Notes: generated by a model not told the origin, from the letters alone. A stretch of DNA of 64,000 nt from Shinisaurus crocodilurus (GCA_021292165.1 CM037876.1:40472575-40536574), one strand, 5' to 3'; counted from the first letter of the stretch, positions 1 through 11,649 are shown. Program-made: numbers and translations.

Positions 1-955
1 TTTTGTTTAATGCCAAATATGTTCTGGCATTTCTTGTCCATCTGCTTACCCTCTGGCTAATATTCAGGTCTGAAAAAATAATAACAAAGATGCAACTTAC
101 TCTCCTAGACTCTGTTGTTGTTGTCCTTGTTGTTCTTTCCTTTAACGCCTTTAGGCAACCATTACACCACTTGAAATAGCTGTTGTGATACACAGGAATG
201 AAGCTAACTCTCTCCCTTTAGTCTTTTACTTTCCCTCTTGAACACAACAGGAGTTGCAAAAATGCTGCATCACAGTTTCAAATCATTCTTGGATTACTTA
301 TTTCAGTGTATATAAAAGTTCCCATATATACTATGGTTAAAAATAGTTTGTGGCTGCTTTTTGATATTTTAAGCATTCTACTCAGCTTGCATGCCGCCTG
401 CAAGGATCCCACGGGCACAGATGGGTTGGGAGCTTCTCCTGAAATGCAAATAGCAGCTCCCAAGAGGCATTTTGTTTGTTTGTTTTTATTGTGGGAGGGA
501 GAGAAAGAGTTAAAACTTCCCCTCTACATACTCCATGGTCCTGAGACTTCCTCACAGCTGCTATTTATGCAACAAAAACATGCACACAAATTGCAGGAAT
601 GTTGCATCTAGTTTGTTTCCAAATCAGCATCAGCTGTGTGAGCCCACGGAAAGCATTCCTCGGTTGGGGCACCACCACTGAAAATTTACCAGCCCTTCAC
701 GACTAAAGCAAGCAGCATCCAGAGCAGATCCTCGGATGTAGATCTTAATGAATGGACAGTTTTGTATTGGAGCAGCTGGTACTTCCAATACTTTGATCCT
801 AATGTGTGTAGGGCTTCTTAGGTCAAAACCAGGGTCTTGAATTGTATTGTGACATCAACTGAAAGCCAGTGAAGATTCTTTCTTTTTACCCACAGGGTTA
901 ATATATGTTACAAGCAGTCAGTACCACTCATTAACTGGCCCAATGCATTCAGAAC
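1..955. other. Single-copy-looking spacer, no gene seen
   Basis: AT-rich sequence without a recognised repeat head, tail, target duplication or long open frame. Short open frames here lack any recognisable domain and overlap on both strands. Nothing functional can be assigned. Confidence 0.5.
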
Positions 956-1620
956 TAGGGGATGTACGGATATGTAAATCTCAGTCTCACCAAGATTGTC
1001 GTTTGTGTGTGCGTGTGCGTGTGTCAAGCTCATGCTCTCCAGTTTCTGCATGAGCTTGCAATTTTTTTCTCTCCTAAAAAAATTCATACAGAAAATTCTA
1101 CTTCTTTTGTGAGCATTTTTTTCCATAAAGTATACAGTATTGTGTGCGTTTTTAAAGTTACACATTTCCCTGCAAGGTGTTTCATTGCTGAAATGCTGTT
1201 TTGTGCACACTTTTCTCAAATATACACATTTGGGGCATACTTTCCCCTCACATGCAAATGTTTGTGCTCATTTTTCCCAAGAAGTGTGGCATCGGAAAGC
1301 TCACAAAAATGTGGATTTTTGGACTACAACTCAACTTGCTGAAAAGCTTGGCAGGTGCAAATTGGGTACAACTGAAAACAACAACAACTTGACAGAGCAA
1401 ATTTTTTATCCATCCCTATCGTAGGGATGTATGAGAATTCTGTTCTGCGGGTGAAAACTTGATGGGGTTTTTTTCCAGTTTGGTCCTGGTGGATTTAATT
1501 CCATCCCCACCCCCACCCCCGCTGGCATCGACTCAGTCTGTACCTCTGTAGTGAGTCTATCCCATACATGGATTCCGTGTTTATTTTTAAAAGTGGTAAT
1601 TTGCACAAATTGAATTATTG
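956..1620. repeat. Dispersed foldback-type repeats (GGGATGTA-ended family)
   Basis: Two adjoining units. The first runs from a GGGGATGTACGG start near 958 to CCATCCCTA near 1420. The second starts TAGGGATGTATGAGAATTC at about 1423. The interior has alternating GTGT and repeated hexamers such as ATACACATTT and GTGCACAC. Related text occurs at 3160-3640, 24480-24920, 45200-45530, 52690-53060 and, reversed, near 43850-43985, which shows a dispersed family. Ends resembling TAGGGATG are shared with several other elements here that have 8-bp duplications, so a hAT-like origin is inferred. No clean duplication was found for these copies. Confidence 0.5.
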
Positions 1621-2630
1621 GGGCGGGGGGGATCTTGAACTTTGCATGAATGGGATCATTTTGTGTTTTGTTTTTAATTCACCTGGTCTTTCGCAAGTGC
1701 GCAAGAGCACAGATTCAGCTGTCTAATATATGTAGTCTTGCCTTCTCAATGTCCTTGTATCTTTCAGCTGCCAATGGGAGCACAGAAATGTTTTGTTGGT
1801 GGAGATTTTAATTCTATTGGTGGGGATTTAAATTCATTTTAGGGTTCTTTTTTTGAATGTGTATTGTTAGCTGCTTTGGAAACTTCAGCTGAAATGGAGA
1901 CTAGCCATTTTTCAAATAAATAATAACTACCGTAAATACCTGCTTTGGAGAAACCTGCCATTTGAGAGGAATGGATCCTAGGCCTGTAGAGCCTTCTCAT
2001 AAGAATGGCTCTGCACTCTATGGGGCAGGGAAGGGAAATCTTTGTTTCGAGATCCTTCTGGTGCTTGTCTCCTCTATATGTCTCATGCAATGTAACTGCT
2101 TTAGTTGATTTCCCATTCACCATCATTTTGTATGCAAGCATATGACAAATCAATCACATCAGCTTGCCAGGGAATAGAGATGTTTCTGTGTAATGCTTGC
2201 ATGGTTCATAAAACCGTTTGTGTCATTAAGGTGAATAAACAGGAACAGCAGGAACATCGGTTGCAACAAACAAAATGTCATCCTTGAAACATGGAAATGA
2301 GAGGATCTGAATGCTATGACAAAGAGGAACTTATGGTCCTTTTCAAATGGGGAAAACAAATGGTGACAACTGACTTGGAGTTTAGTGCTGAGCGGAGAGG
2401 AATGAAAACTGGGAGGAGCTTTGCTTTGTGTCTCTGATTGCATTCAAGAAGATGATCTGTACACAGCAGCCTATTTCTACACATGGATCAAGAAGACCCT
2501 TGCTCAATCGGAGTGATTTTTCTTTAATTTTTTAGTGTGGATTGACCCCGCCCCAGCTCCTCTCTCCTACATCAATTAGTGAGGAACCAGTTTCAATCAG
2601 CATAATACCTCAGTGAAACCCACCTGGGTT
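1621..2630. other. Spacer, nothing recognised
   Basis: Moderately AT-rich sequence with no repeat family I can identify and no credible coding frame. Confidence 0.45.
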
Positions 2631-2633
2631 ATA

Positions 2634-2802
2634 TAGATTTCATAGATCATAGAGTTGGAAGGAGCCTACAAGGCCATCGAGTCCAACCCCCTGCTCAATG
2701 CAGGAAACTAGAGGAGGGGTCTCCCATCCAAGTAATAACCAGGCCTGACCCTGCTTAGCTTTCCACGCTCAGACAAGCTGAGCCAGCATAAGCCACAGGC
2801 CT
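2634..2802 (-). mobile_element. 5S rRNA-headed SINE (5S-Sauria type), full length
   Basis: Read on the minus strand it begins GGCTTATGCTGGCTCAGC, passes through the 5S rRNA internal control region (AAGCTAAGCAGGGTC and TATTACTTGGATGGGAGACC), then a linker CCTCCTCTAGTTTCCTGCAT and a CR1-like tail (GTTGGACTCGATGGCCTTG, TTCCAACTCTATGATC). A 5S promoter fused to a LINE 3' end is the known design of 5S-derived SINEs, transcribed by Pol III from the internal promoter and moved by the partner LINE. Four further copies lie at 15039, 34651, 53476 and 63439. It is not a functional 5S gene because the 3' half is replaced. Confidence 0.9.
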
Positions 2803-3159
2803 TATGTATATGATACTGTATATAATATGATACTGCCACTGCTAGCTTGGGAGGCCTTTGGGCAAGATGCCCTCCATATACCCCTCTCTAAGCAGCCCTG
2901 CTATCTCCTTTGAGACTTCACCATTGCTCATTTGCTGCCCTCTTCCTCCGGGCCCTGTCTGCACCCAGATGGAGATGGTGAGTGGTGAGCAGGAGCTGCT
3001 GATCCTTCTGAGTGCTCCTGTCTTCAATCACTCACACGAGAGTGTAGAAGAATAGGCAGCAACAGCAAGTAGGAGGAGTTCAGGCTCACCGGGCTCCAGT
3101 AGTTGGCAAGTGACCCCTGGCTGAGGCACACACCTCAGCAGGTGCCCAGCAATGCTGAA

Positions 3160-3640
3160 CCAATGTAAACTTTGGATGTTGCAAAACTCGAGCTCATCAA
3201 GGTTCTCTGAATTTCACCTTGAAGTTCGTTCTGACTCACCACGTTCATATCAGATGGTGAGCAGGGGAGGGGGGGGGGGTTGCATGAAAAATAGTTCACA
3301 TTTTCATGCACATTTTCCAAAATGTACATATCAGTTGTGGGCATCTTTGAAATATATGCATTTTTCTCCCATTGATTAAAGCATGTTTGCACTCCCCCCC
3401 CCATGTGTAGAAGTACACATTTTTTTCCATGCACATATTTCAACTGTACACATTTTTTTCAAATGCATTTCTTTTGGTTCCATGAATAGCATTGCAAGCT
3501 CGGAAATGGATGGACTTTGACTGCGGATTGCATTTGGGTCTGCGTTCTGTTCTGGGAGGTGTGGACTGGGTAGATTCTGGTAACAAAATGAACTGAAATG
3601 AATTTCTCTCATACATCCTTAGCTGCAGCTCCATTTTCTT
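3160..3640. repeat. Dispersed repeat, GTGCACATTT-rich family
   Basis: Contains TTCATGCACATTTTCC, AAATATATGCATTTTT and similar short blocks in both orientations, and ends with TTCTCTCATACATCCTTAG, the reverse complement of the start of the unit at 1423. Long mononucleotide runs (G at 3265-3280, C at 3393-3401) interrupt it. It is a non-coding mobile-element remnant; the class is inferred only from the CATCC..TAG end. Confidence 0.5.
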
Positions 3641-3779
3641 TTCAGTTACTTGACTTCTGTCCTAGCCTAGCCTGTGGTGATGTGGGCACAGAGGAGACAA
3701 ATAAGTAATAATAACCCAAATATCAAAACAGAAATATTTGTCTGAGGATGAGTAGTGCTACTTTGATAAGATTCTGCTA

Positions 3780-4229
3780 CAGGGCCAGCCCTACCATTAG
3801 GTCAGGACAGTTCCAAGGCATTTTACTGTCTGAGGTGCAGGTGGGCCTGTAGCCAGGGGTGGGCTGGGATGGCTGCCCCCCCAATTTTACAAACAAATAA
3901 TAATAACTTTAAAAGTTTACAATGTTATCTTAAAAAGGCCTGCAGACCAGATGAACTGCCCCCCCTACTTTTTTGGCGCCCCCACAGAACTTTTAGGCTG
4001 ACTACAGGCCTGGGTGCAGGAGAAGATGGCGTCTCTCCCCATTCCATGTTCAAAAGCTGACCAGACTGGCAATTTAATCTTACTGCAACACTTCCACTGC
4101 CCCTGAAGGCAGGAGTCTATGTCCTTGGGAGCTCTGGGTAGGCTGCATGGCATGGGTCTGTCACTTCCCACCCCTCAGCATCTGCTGCCTGAGACCGCTG
4201 TCCCACTGTCTAATGGTAGACCAGCCAGA
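3780..4229. mobile_element. Degenerate hAT-like element, outer copy of a nest
   Basis: The left end CAGGGCCAGCCCTACCATTAG and the right end CTAATGGTAGACCAGCC are imperfect inverted repeats, and CTACCATTAG is shared with the CAGGGCCGGTGC family at 14642, 30343 and 35277. I could not find a matching target duplication, so the boundaries are approximate. It is split by the younger element at 3842-4012. Confidence 0.5.
3842..4012. mobile_element. hAT MITE nested in another element, 8-bp target duplication
   Basis: 171 bp with ends TGGGCCTGTAG and CTACAGGCCTG (inverted repeats) and a perfect flanking duplication GGTGCAGG at 3834-3841 and 4013-4020. Eight-base duplications with short inverted ends are typical of hAT transposons. 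The interior has C-rich tracts and no coding capacity, so it is non-autonomous. It interrupts the older element at 3780-4229. Confidence 0.8.
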
Positions 4230-4267
4230 GTCAGACAACTGATTCAGAATGTCATGAAAGGGCAGCA

Positions 4268-4330
4268 TTTTTTTGAAAAAAATATTATTATTGTTGTTAT
4301 TGTTATTACTACTACTGCTACTACTACTAT
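4268..4330. repeat. Compound trinucleotide microsatellite
   Basis: Runs of TTA, TTG and CTA triplets in succession. Confidence 0.85.
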
Positions 4331-4427
4331 TTACTTTTGCTCTCAGGGAGAGGCTTCAAAATAATTTGGCCAACTTTGGGTATTTTGCACCTTTCCCTGA
4401 GGAATTGAGAGTCATTTGGCATAGTGT

Positions 4428-4544
4428 GCTATGAGGATAAAATGGAGAAGAGGAGGAGGATTATGTAAGCCGCCTTGGGTTCCTTGCAGGAAAAAAGGCG
4501 GGCTATAAATATAATAAATAAATAAATAAATAAATAAATAAATT
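4428..4544 (+). mobile_element. Sauria-type SINE, 3' part
   Basis: Holds the conserved body ATGAGGATAAAATGGAGAAG, GTAAGCCGCCTTGGGTTCCT and GGCGGGCTATAAATA, followed by an AATAAATAAA tail. The tRNA-like 5' head is missing or unrecognisable, so the copy is 5'-truncated. Compare 21340-21583 and 44111-44310, where the head is partly kept. The 3' end of Sauria SINEs is known to derive from a Bov-B LINE, which supplies the retrotransposition machinery. Confidence 0.85.
4510..4544. repeat. (AAAT)n tail microsatellite
   Basis: Pure AAAT repeat forming the tail of the SINE. Confidence 0.95.
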
Positions 4545-5230
4545 TGCAACTGCTGGTAGAGCCACGTGCAGCAGTATGTCCTTGGTCCAGCCCTGGTTAC
4601 GTAACAATTGAATCAATAAAGAAATGAGAATCAATAAAGAAACTAATCGAGAAAAGTTAGAAAGGGTAGGGAAGGTTATACAATATGTGATTTTAAAAAG
4701 TTGAAACTTGGTTTCCAGGAGAGATTCCCCGCCCCCGCCCCCGCTTGGTCCAAGTACAGATAAACCTCTTCGGAATCACATTCAAACGTAGCAAGCCTTC
4801 AGATTTCATTACCACTTCCTTCATTATTGTGCCTCGAGGTGCTATAAATAACACATGGCTAATTTGTGAGTGTGGCATGTTCAAGCAAATGTGTATTTTA
4901 ATCAGGGCACCTTCTGACATTTGGTAATTGGTTTACAGATTTGTTATATAATTTCATGATTATTAACTTTGCCAGAGGGGGGGGGGACTGGACTAAATTC
5001 AACAGTGAGCTACAGCTATGCAACTCTACTGAAATCAGCAGAATTCCAAAAGTATAACTCAAGGTAGACATTTGCCTCATCATTAGGTACGTATTTTTAA
5101 TGTTTCTCTTTTAGATAAGTAGCAGAACTATCCATCTTGCTTCATGTAACAGACTACTTCTGCATGTGACTCTCTGCAATTTGTTATTTCTATCATGCCA
5201 AATACTTACTGTTCATACTTGCGGTAGACT
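4545..5230. other. Spacer, nothing recognised
   Basis: No repeat family or coding frame identified. A G-run lies at 4977-4987. Confidence 0.4.
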
Positions 5231-5235
5231 GAAAA

Positions 5236-5540
5236 CGGTATGTCAAAGAAATCCACAATGGATTCAGATGAGTTCGGATATCTATGAATCCGACCTGCTG
5301 ATTCTGCAGTGGAATGGTTTTTTTTTTCCAAGTCACACAGATTCTGTAGACTCGTGGACCAGTTCTTCCACTTCAGGCGCTAATTAGTTAATGCACATTT
5401 GGCACTAATTTTCATTAATGTGCATGAGTGCATTTGCGCAAGTGTACATTTGCACAAGTGCATAAATGCATTCATGCACATTAGCACTAATGCAAATTAG
5501 CACAAGTATAACAAAATTCTGGTCCCCCCCCCCATTCCAT
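5236..5540 (+). repeat. Dispersed foldback family, partial
   Basis: The block GAAATCCACAATGGATTCAG, TGATTCTGCAGTGGAATGG and AGACTCGTGGACCA matches, in opposite orientation, the end of the repeat at 55230-55616. After it, 5380-5510 is a palindrome-rich stretch built from GCACTAAT, GTGCAT and GCAAGTG units. Class inferred as hAT-like from the 55616 end (CATCCCTA). Confidence 0.55.
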
Positions 5541-7319
5541 CAATGAGTGGATTATGGAATAAAAGACTCCTGACAATCCACAAAACAGAGATGGAGTGGT
5601 TTTAACAAATTCTATACATGCCTAGATTGAAACAGAGGATATACATAGTACATTTTTCTCTATTTTTACTTGCAAAAGCTGGCTGCTTGGCCATGGTGTG
5701 GCAGCAGCAGAGTTCTGGAGGCTGTCTCCATCTTCCTTCTCTGAGGCACTCTGGGAAGAAAGTTGGGGGTGACCTGAGCTTTCCTGCTCCTGTGCTGCCA
5801 GCAGAGCTGCAGAATTTTACCAGTAAAAAGAAAGAAAAGAAAAATGTAAGAAGCTCAAACACACATGGCTGCCATTTAAGCCTCCTCTTCTCCTCAGAAA
5901 TGGCATGCAGAGATTTCTATTACTCCCCTTTTCCCTCATGTTGGGATCTGCCTGAAGACCCCCACCCCACCCCCAAATTGGGCAAATCCCAAAATGGGAA
6001 GAAAAATGCCAACCCTAATTACTTCCTGTATTCCTTTTGTGATTATACATTTTACTTCAATATATTCTTTCTTTGGTCTAGGTGAAGAAATGCTTGAACA
6101 CTTTTTCTGATGACCTTTCAAAATTTAAATTGAATATTATTTCCATTATAAGACAAAGAAAGGCTGGTTCTTTGTTTTTGAGATGTTTGAGGAGAAGTAT
6201 CCCCAATTTGAAGAAATTCTATCTTATTTTATCTATCTTATCTATCTGCCCAACTTCTTATTCTGAATTTCTATTAACTCAGGTCCCCTAACCTGCCACA
6301 GAATGAAAATCCACACACAGCAATGGTCCAAAACAGGGAATATACAATCCCTGAGGGTTTTTGTTTTTAATCAGATTGAGCCCCAATTTTGTAATAGCAT
6401 CCTTTTAACTCTTTTCATCATTATATTATTTAATTATCATTTTAATTACTTCTTGAACACTACAGTTTATGAGTTGAACTTCACATTACATCAAATGTCT
6501 GTTTGCATTTATGCATGTGCTTTTCTTAAGATAGCAGCTCTTTCTGTGTGTGAGGGGTGGAGGGGCGGGGAGCTTGATTGATACCATGGTATAAGTGAAG
6601 CAGGGAAAAATCTTTCACCCCCGTACCACAGTTCTGACAAAACTTGTCCCACCGCGAGCTGCTATTTGCCCTGGAGGAAAGCAGCTACTGGTGATTTTCA
6701 ATGGAACCATGGTGCAGAGGTCGCAATGTCACTATCCCAATCTGCATTGGGTCCTCCTGTGAATGCTATTTAAAGAAAAATACAGTTGAAAGAACCATTT
6801 AGGTCTTAGGATGATGTTTAGCCCTGAATTTTATCACGTTAGGGGTCATTCTGGAAGAACCTCAATTGAAATAGTTTAAACAGGTCAAGGTTCCCTAAAA
6901 TGAATCCATCACTCTGGAGGATACTGGGGTTTGGGAGTTACAGATGCCAAGCATGTGTTGTGAATGGTACAAAGGATGTTGCATATATTAACTTCTAGAT
7001 GAGATAGGTGGTGATGAAACAGAGATGGAAGAAGGCTGAGAACTGTAGTAAATCTTGAATGGGTGGATATCAAGCTGCCAGATGCAGATGCAGAGAGGAA
7101 TCCTCCAATATATTTAAAAGCTGCATGGAAGGTAAAATACTGCCAGATACAGCATTTTTTCTAAAACAAGCTGCATCTTGTGGAATTTATCCATCTCTTA
7201 AAGGTATAGAAATCTTTTCAAGGTCATTGTTTTAAATAATCCAGCCCAAATGAAAGAATCAAGTTCTCAAGAAAACTAACTGGAACATGGGATGCTGTCT
7301 TATCACAAATCCATTGGTC

Positions 7320-7320
<1 letters not shown>
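5541..7320. other. Spacer, nothing recognised
   Basis: AT-rich sequence with no repeat head, tail or duplication that I can support. Open frames (for example 5618-6085) show no domain and are matched by frames on the other strand. Confidence 0.45.

Positions 7321-7377
<57 letters not shown>
7321..7377. repeat. (ATT)19 microsatellite
   Basis: Uninterrupted ATT triplets, located at the 3' end of the LINE fragment that follows; such arrays often grow from LINE tails. Confidence 0.97.
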
Positions 7378-7735
7378 ACTGCCCTTCATCAGTGTACAAA
7401 GGAGACCCCCAAATATTCATATAATCATAGGATACAATAACAAGATACAATACAGTCATAAAACAATTTAAGAGGTAGTAAAATATAAAAGGATCAACTT
7501 ACTGGCAAAATGCTTGGGCAGACAAAAAGTTTTACCTGTTACCAAAAGACAGTAAAGTCAGTGCCAGCCGACGCCATGGAGAGGGAGTTCCACAAATGGG
7601 GTGTCATAACAGAGAAGGTTCTTTCCCTTGTTAACACATAATATATGGAAGATACTTTGAAGAAACCTCTCCAGCAGGTGGTAAGGCACAGTTAAGACAC
7701 AGGTATGGGGAGGTGTTCTTTCAGGTATTTGGCAT
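7378..7735 (-). mobile_element. L2/CR1-like LINE, 3' end
   Basis: On the minus strand a broken frame around 7560-7630 reads RTFSVMTPHLWNSL, the same C-terminal motif (FSVxAPxLWNSLP) seen in the LINE copies at 38162 and 60387. It is followed by an A-rich 3' untranslated tail and the ATT array. Only the last part of the reverse-transcriptase ORF and the tail remain. Confidence 0.7.
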
Positions 7736-7860
7736 TTCTGTCTAGAGCACAGGATTTCCTACACTGACTGGCAGTAAGTCTCCAGGCTGCCTTCAGACAA
7801 GTTTTTTTTTAGCCCCAGCTAGAGATGCTAGGGATGAACATGCAAAGCATGTGCTCTGCC
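7736..7860 (-). mobile_element. tRNA-headed SINE, fragment
   Basis: Minus-strand GGCAGAGCACATGCTTTGCATG and CATCTCTAGC match the head and body of the element seen complete at 42490-42708. The B box is damaged here. Confidence 0.6.
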
Positions 7861-8149
7861 ATTGTGATATAGAAACTCTTCTTCTTAGGAATATTGCAAT
7901 TTGCAAGACAGATTTCTTCCCTTTCCAAGGATCTACTTTTCATCTATGCCCATCCAGCTATCTTTTCTCCTCCAAAGCTGCCTTTTGTTTTGGAAGCCCT
8001 TCCTGGGGAATAGAGGACATCCTAGTTCATTTATGTACTCCTATCTGAGTTGTTGCAGGAACTGACTATTATTATCTCTCCTCTTGGTATATTAGTAGTA
8101 ATAAATAGATTCTCAGAATGATATAACCATGACAGGCAGTCCCTTATAC

Positions 8150-8281
8150 CAGTGTTCTCCAACCTTGGGTCCCCAGATGTTTTTGGCCTACAACTCCCAG
8201 CATGCCCCAGCCAGCACTGGCTGGGGCATACTGGGAGTTGTAGGCCAAAAACATCTGGGGACCCAAGGTTGGAGAACACTG
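8150..8281. mobile_element. 132-bp palindromic hAT MITE, 8-bp target duplication
   Basis: Two 65-bp arms (8150-8214 and 8217-8281) are reverse complements with a single mismatch and a 2-base loop. Ends are CAGTGTTCTCCAACC and its complement. A perfect duplication CCTTATAC flanks it at 8142-8149 and 8282-8289, which fits a hAT element. Each arm holds CTACAACTCCCAG, close to the ZNF143/THAP11 site core. A transcript would fold into one long hairpin, a possible source of small RNAs. The near-identity of the arms suggests recent insertion or arm correction. Confidence 0.9.
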
Positions 8282-8601
8282 CCTTATACAACAAAATAGG
8301 TGCCTGTTCATATCTGATTGTAACTTCTGCTATCAAAGGATGAAAGCTGCACTCCTAATATGGTCGTTCTCATCTGCACTCGCCAAAGACAACTTTAATC
8401 TGGCAGTTCTTAGCATCATCAACAAGATTTACCATGAAAAAGTTGCAGCTGGTAATTTTAATGGTAGCCCTTGATTCTATTATTTATTAACTGCATGCAC
8501 CTGTGGCATCAGTTACAATAAAACTCACCTGTGCTTGAGCTGCACAGCTATTGCTTACAATCATGTATGTTTGTATTTATTATTATGTACCTATTAGAGC
8601 T

Positions 8602-8627
8602 AGTAACAAATAGTACTATTTGTTACT
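8602..8627. repeat. 26-bp perfect palindrome
   Basis: A self-complementary stretch with half-site AGTAACAAATAGT and no loop, within AT-rich spacer. No larger element was recognised around it. Confidence 0.8.
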
Positions 8628-8960
8628 TCAGCTAATGGGCCTTCATTATACAATTTAAAATAAAGCAACAATAATAGAACAAAATGAAAAATAATAAACT
8701 TCAAAACAAGCAGATAAACAGGATCAGATACTTTCTTAGAGGCAGATTTTTTGGCCTGCAGACATCTCCAGAGATGTAGCATCCCTTTTTATGGCATCTG
8801 ATTCATCTTGAACTTGGTGTTTTATGGGAAACAATTTGCATATTTTACATCCTTCTTTCGGCAAGATTTAGCAAACTATGATGGTTGGTAGAATTGGTTC
8901 CTTTTCAGCTTGTCTGTGAATTTCTTTTGGAAGGACATTCTGTTAATGGTTATTCTTGAT

Positions 8961-9147
8961 GTAGGAAGCTGCATTATACTAAGTTGGCCCACTCGGCCCT
9001 CTAGCTCGGTATGACTAACTGACAGACAGAAGCCTTCAGGGTTTTAGACAGGATTCATTTCCAGCCCTATTTGGAGATGCCAGGGATTGAACCTGGGACC
9101 TTTTCAGTACAAAGCATGTGCTCTACCAGTCAGCTTTGGCTCTTCTT
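8961..9147 (-). mobile_element. tRNA-headed SINE, nearly full length
   Basis: On the minus strand it shows the tRNA-like head (AGAGCACATGCTTTG, B box GGTTCAATCCCTGGC) and ends with TTAGTATAATGCAGCTTCCTA. The tail style resembles CR1 3' ends, suggesting a LINE partner. Other copies: 7736, 26771, 42490 and 56969. The head is not a functional tRNA gene since no cloverleaf 3' half follows. Confidence 0.8.
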
Positions 9148-11534
9148 CCTCAATAAATAGTTGTGAACCCTGGCAAAATTCTTTGTCATCGTTCACCATA
9201 CTTAAAAGGAGTATATATACAAAATGACATCTCTGCTCAGTTTCCAGTTTTCTCCCAGAGTACAATTGTGTGGAGAATGTCCAAATGGAGCTCTTGAGTT
9301 TGTTTTTAATTGATCATAAAAAGAAACAAAGCTTATAAATGAAAAAGTACAGTTCTCATTCTAAAGGGTCCAAGGTTGATTCAAATGTTCAGGAAAAAAG
9401 CAAACATGGGGTGTATTGACAATAGTCCCCACAGGACTATACCATCTTAGATATAAATAGCCTGTTGCATGTTCAAATGCTTCCTATTTTTAAGCTCCCT
9501 GTACATGCTACTTTCCACATGTAGGACATATTTGACATGCAAGAGCATTCAGTTATTCAACTCCCCCCATGCCTGCCATATACTGAGATAGTGTCATCTT
9601 GTGACGACTCTGTGGCTCCGGTTACGTCATTCTGTTGCATCTATTAAGAGTTGTGTTGGTGTACAACAGATTCATCTATATGTCTGCTCTGGCAATAAAT
9701 AAGACAATTTGCAATAAAATATCTTATTTAGAGTAACCCCAACCCACTTTGATGTGGATGAGATGGGCAGCCATACCAGTTTGCTAACTTTTTCCAGAAT
9801 AATTGAAACATCTGACAGAAAAGAATAGTCGAGAGCAATGATGATTGATCCATGTCTTTAAGAAAAAGATTGAATCCATATTTCCACCAGGGGGTTCAGA
9901 CAGTGATATATTCATCCCAAGAAAACCCCATAGCTGCTCAGTCTATGTAGCACTAAAAGAGCTGCTTGCTTCTGGAATTTACAGCTATCATCCAAGATTC
10001 ATACACACTCTCTTCATTTATTGGAAACAAATCTTTCACAAGTGAGTAAAAATATAAATATACATTCAAATTCTAGTTCCAAGTGATGCTGGGGGAAAGA
10101 GGCAATATTCTGCTCTCTCTCTATACTCACAGAAGATGGAAATTAGCTAAAACTGACATACTAGAGTTATATAGTATTCTCTATTAATCTATTACACAGT
10201 TATTCTCTAATGATTTTAATGCATATGATAGGACAAAAAAAAATTCAGTATCTTTTCTAAAAGTAAGTACAGCTCAATTAATAAAGGACAAGTGATTCAT
10301 TCCATTGGTGATATATCTTCATGGCCTTTACAAATGACAATAACACATTTTTGTCATTAACGTGAATGTCTTTATGCTGGCTGCTACAGCCAACTGGCTC
10401 CCAAACATTACAGACATCATGGTTTCCGGAAGCATGAAATGACTGCCAGTTTTATGAACTGTTGCTTCCATGTAGGGAATAGACACATGACCATGATTTC
10501 CACAATCATAGCGGTTCCATACTGGACTGCTGCAATTACACAAATCATAGCTGCTGCATGTCCACACACACATGGAAGCACCACTTCAAATAATCAATGC
10601 CTCCACATTAGACCAGCTAAGTCTGGAGTCCACTGCTGGTCCTATGCACTCCTGGAGGTCATCACATTGTGTTTCTGTGTATCTGTGTGTGTGGTGGTGG
10701 TGAAGCGTCACCAGGCTGTGTTGAGACAAGGAGTAATGCAAACTATAATATGGGAACATACCTTTAAAAAAAAGAGGAAAAGAAGAACTCTCAAATGATA
10801 TTCCTTAGAAGTGTGGCTATTAAATTCAAATATTTGGTGGGGTGGATATTTTCCTGTTCTAGTAAACAAATGTGGCTTTAGTCTTCATCCATCAGCAACA
10901 TGCACCCTAGCATACATTGAATCTGGGGTGCCCAAGCCAACCCAGAGGAAAGTGCCACAGCAAAGGCAAATTGTGAATATGTGAGGCTTTTGTCTGACTG
11001 GATGTTTCCCCCCAGGCTGTTAGGGTCAGAACAACAAAGGATTTCAGGTTTCAGCTACTTAAGGTAAGTTCAGACTTAATTTTTATTTCAGCAATGTAAA
11101 TGCTGGAAATCTACATAATTATGGAGGAGCCTAGTCGGAGCTATTAAGAGTCAATTAGCAGTTGAAAAGCCTGAGGCCTAGAAAACTTTAAATCATCATA
11201 ACAATGCTTTCCATCAATGGTTTTATTTTCTTTTTGAAGGAGGTGTTTTCTGCTCTTCCTGGCAATAAAATGATCTGTGGATGTCTCCTATTGTTCTCCC
11301 ACTGCTGGGGTCACTGAAGCACCCCAGATAAAGCAATGTTATGCAGATTTTGGGGGGACATTTTCTGTCCCAGGCATGTTTGGTTTATAGAAAGAAAACT
11401 GTAAAAGACAGGTGGCTGAAATTTGGTAATATTGTTTACTACCCTGTTTTAGACAAAGTCCAGCAGGACAGGATTGTAGGTCTACTTATGTGTAAATTGC
11501 ACCATAAAATGTGATCCTGGGGTAAGGAAAGCAC
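9148..11534. other. Spacer, nothing firmly recognised
   Basis: AT-rich, no credible exon. A weak inverted pair TTGCTTCCATG (about 10463) and CATGGAAGCA (about 10571) could mark an old foldback element, but the arms are short. Confidence 0.4.
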
Positions 11535-11583
11535 CCCAAGATGCATCCCTACTTACTCCGAGGTAAGTGTTCATAGGATTGCA

Positions 11584-11584
<1 letters not shown>

Positions 11585-11629
<45 letters not shown>
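11585..11629. repeat. (ATA)n microsatellite
   Basis: Pure ATA triplets directly after CATAGGATTGCA, the common end of a foldback MITE family in this window. Confidence 0.95.
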
Positions 11630-11630
<1 letters not shown>

Positions 11631-11649
11631 AATCTGAAACCCTAAACAC

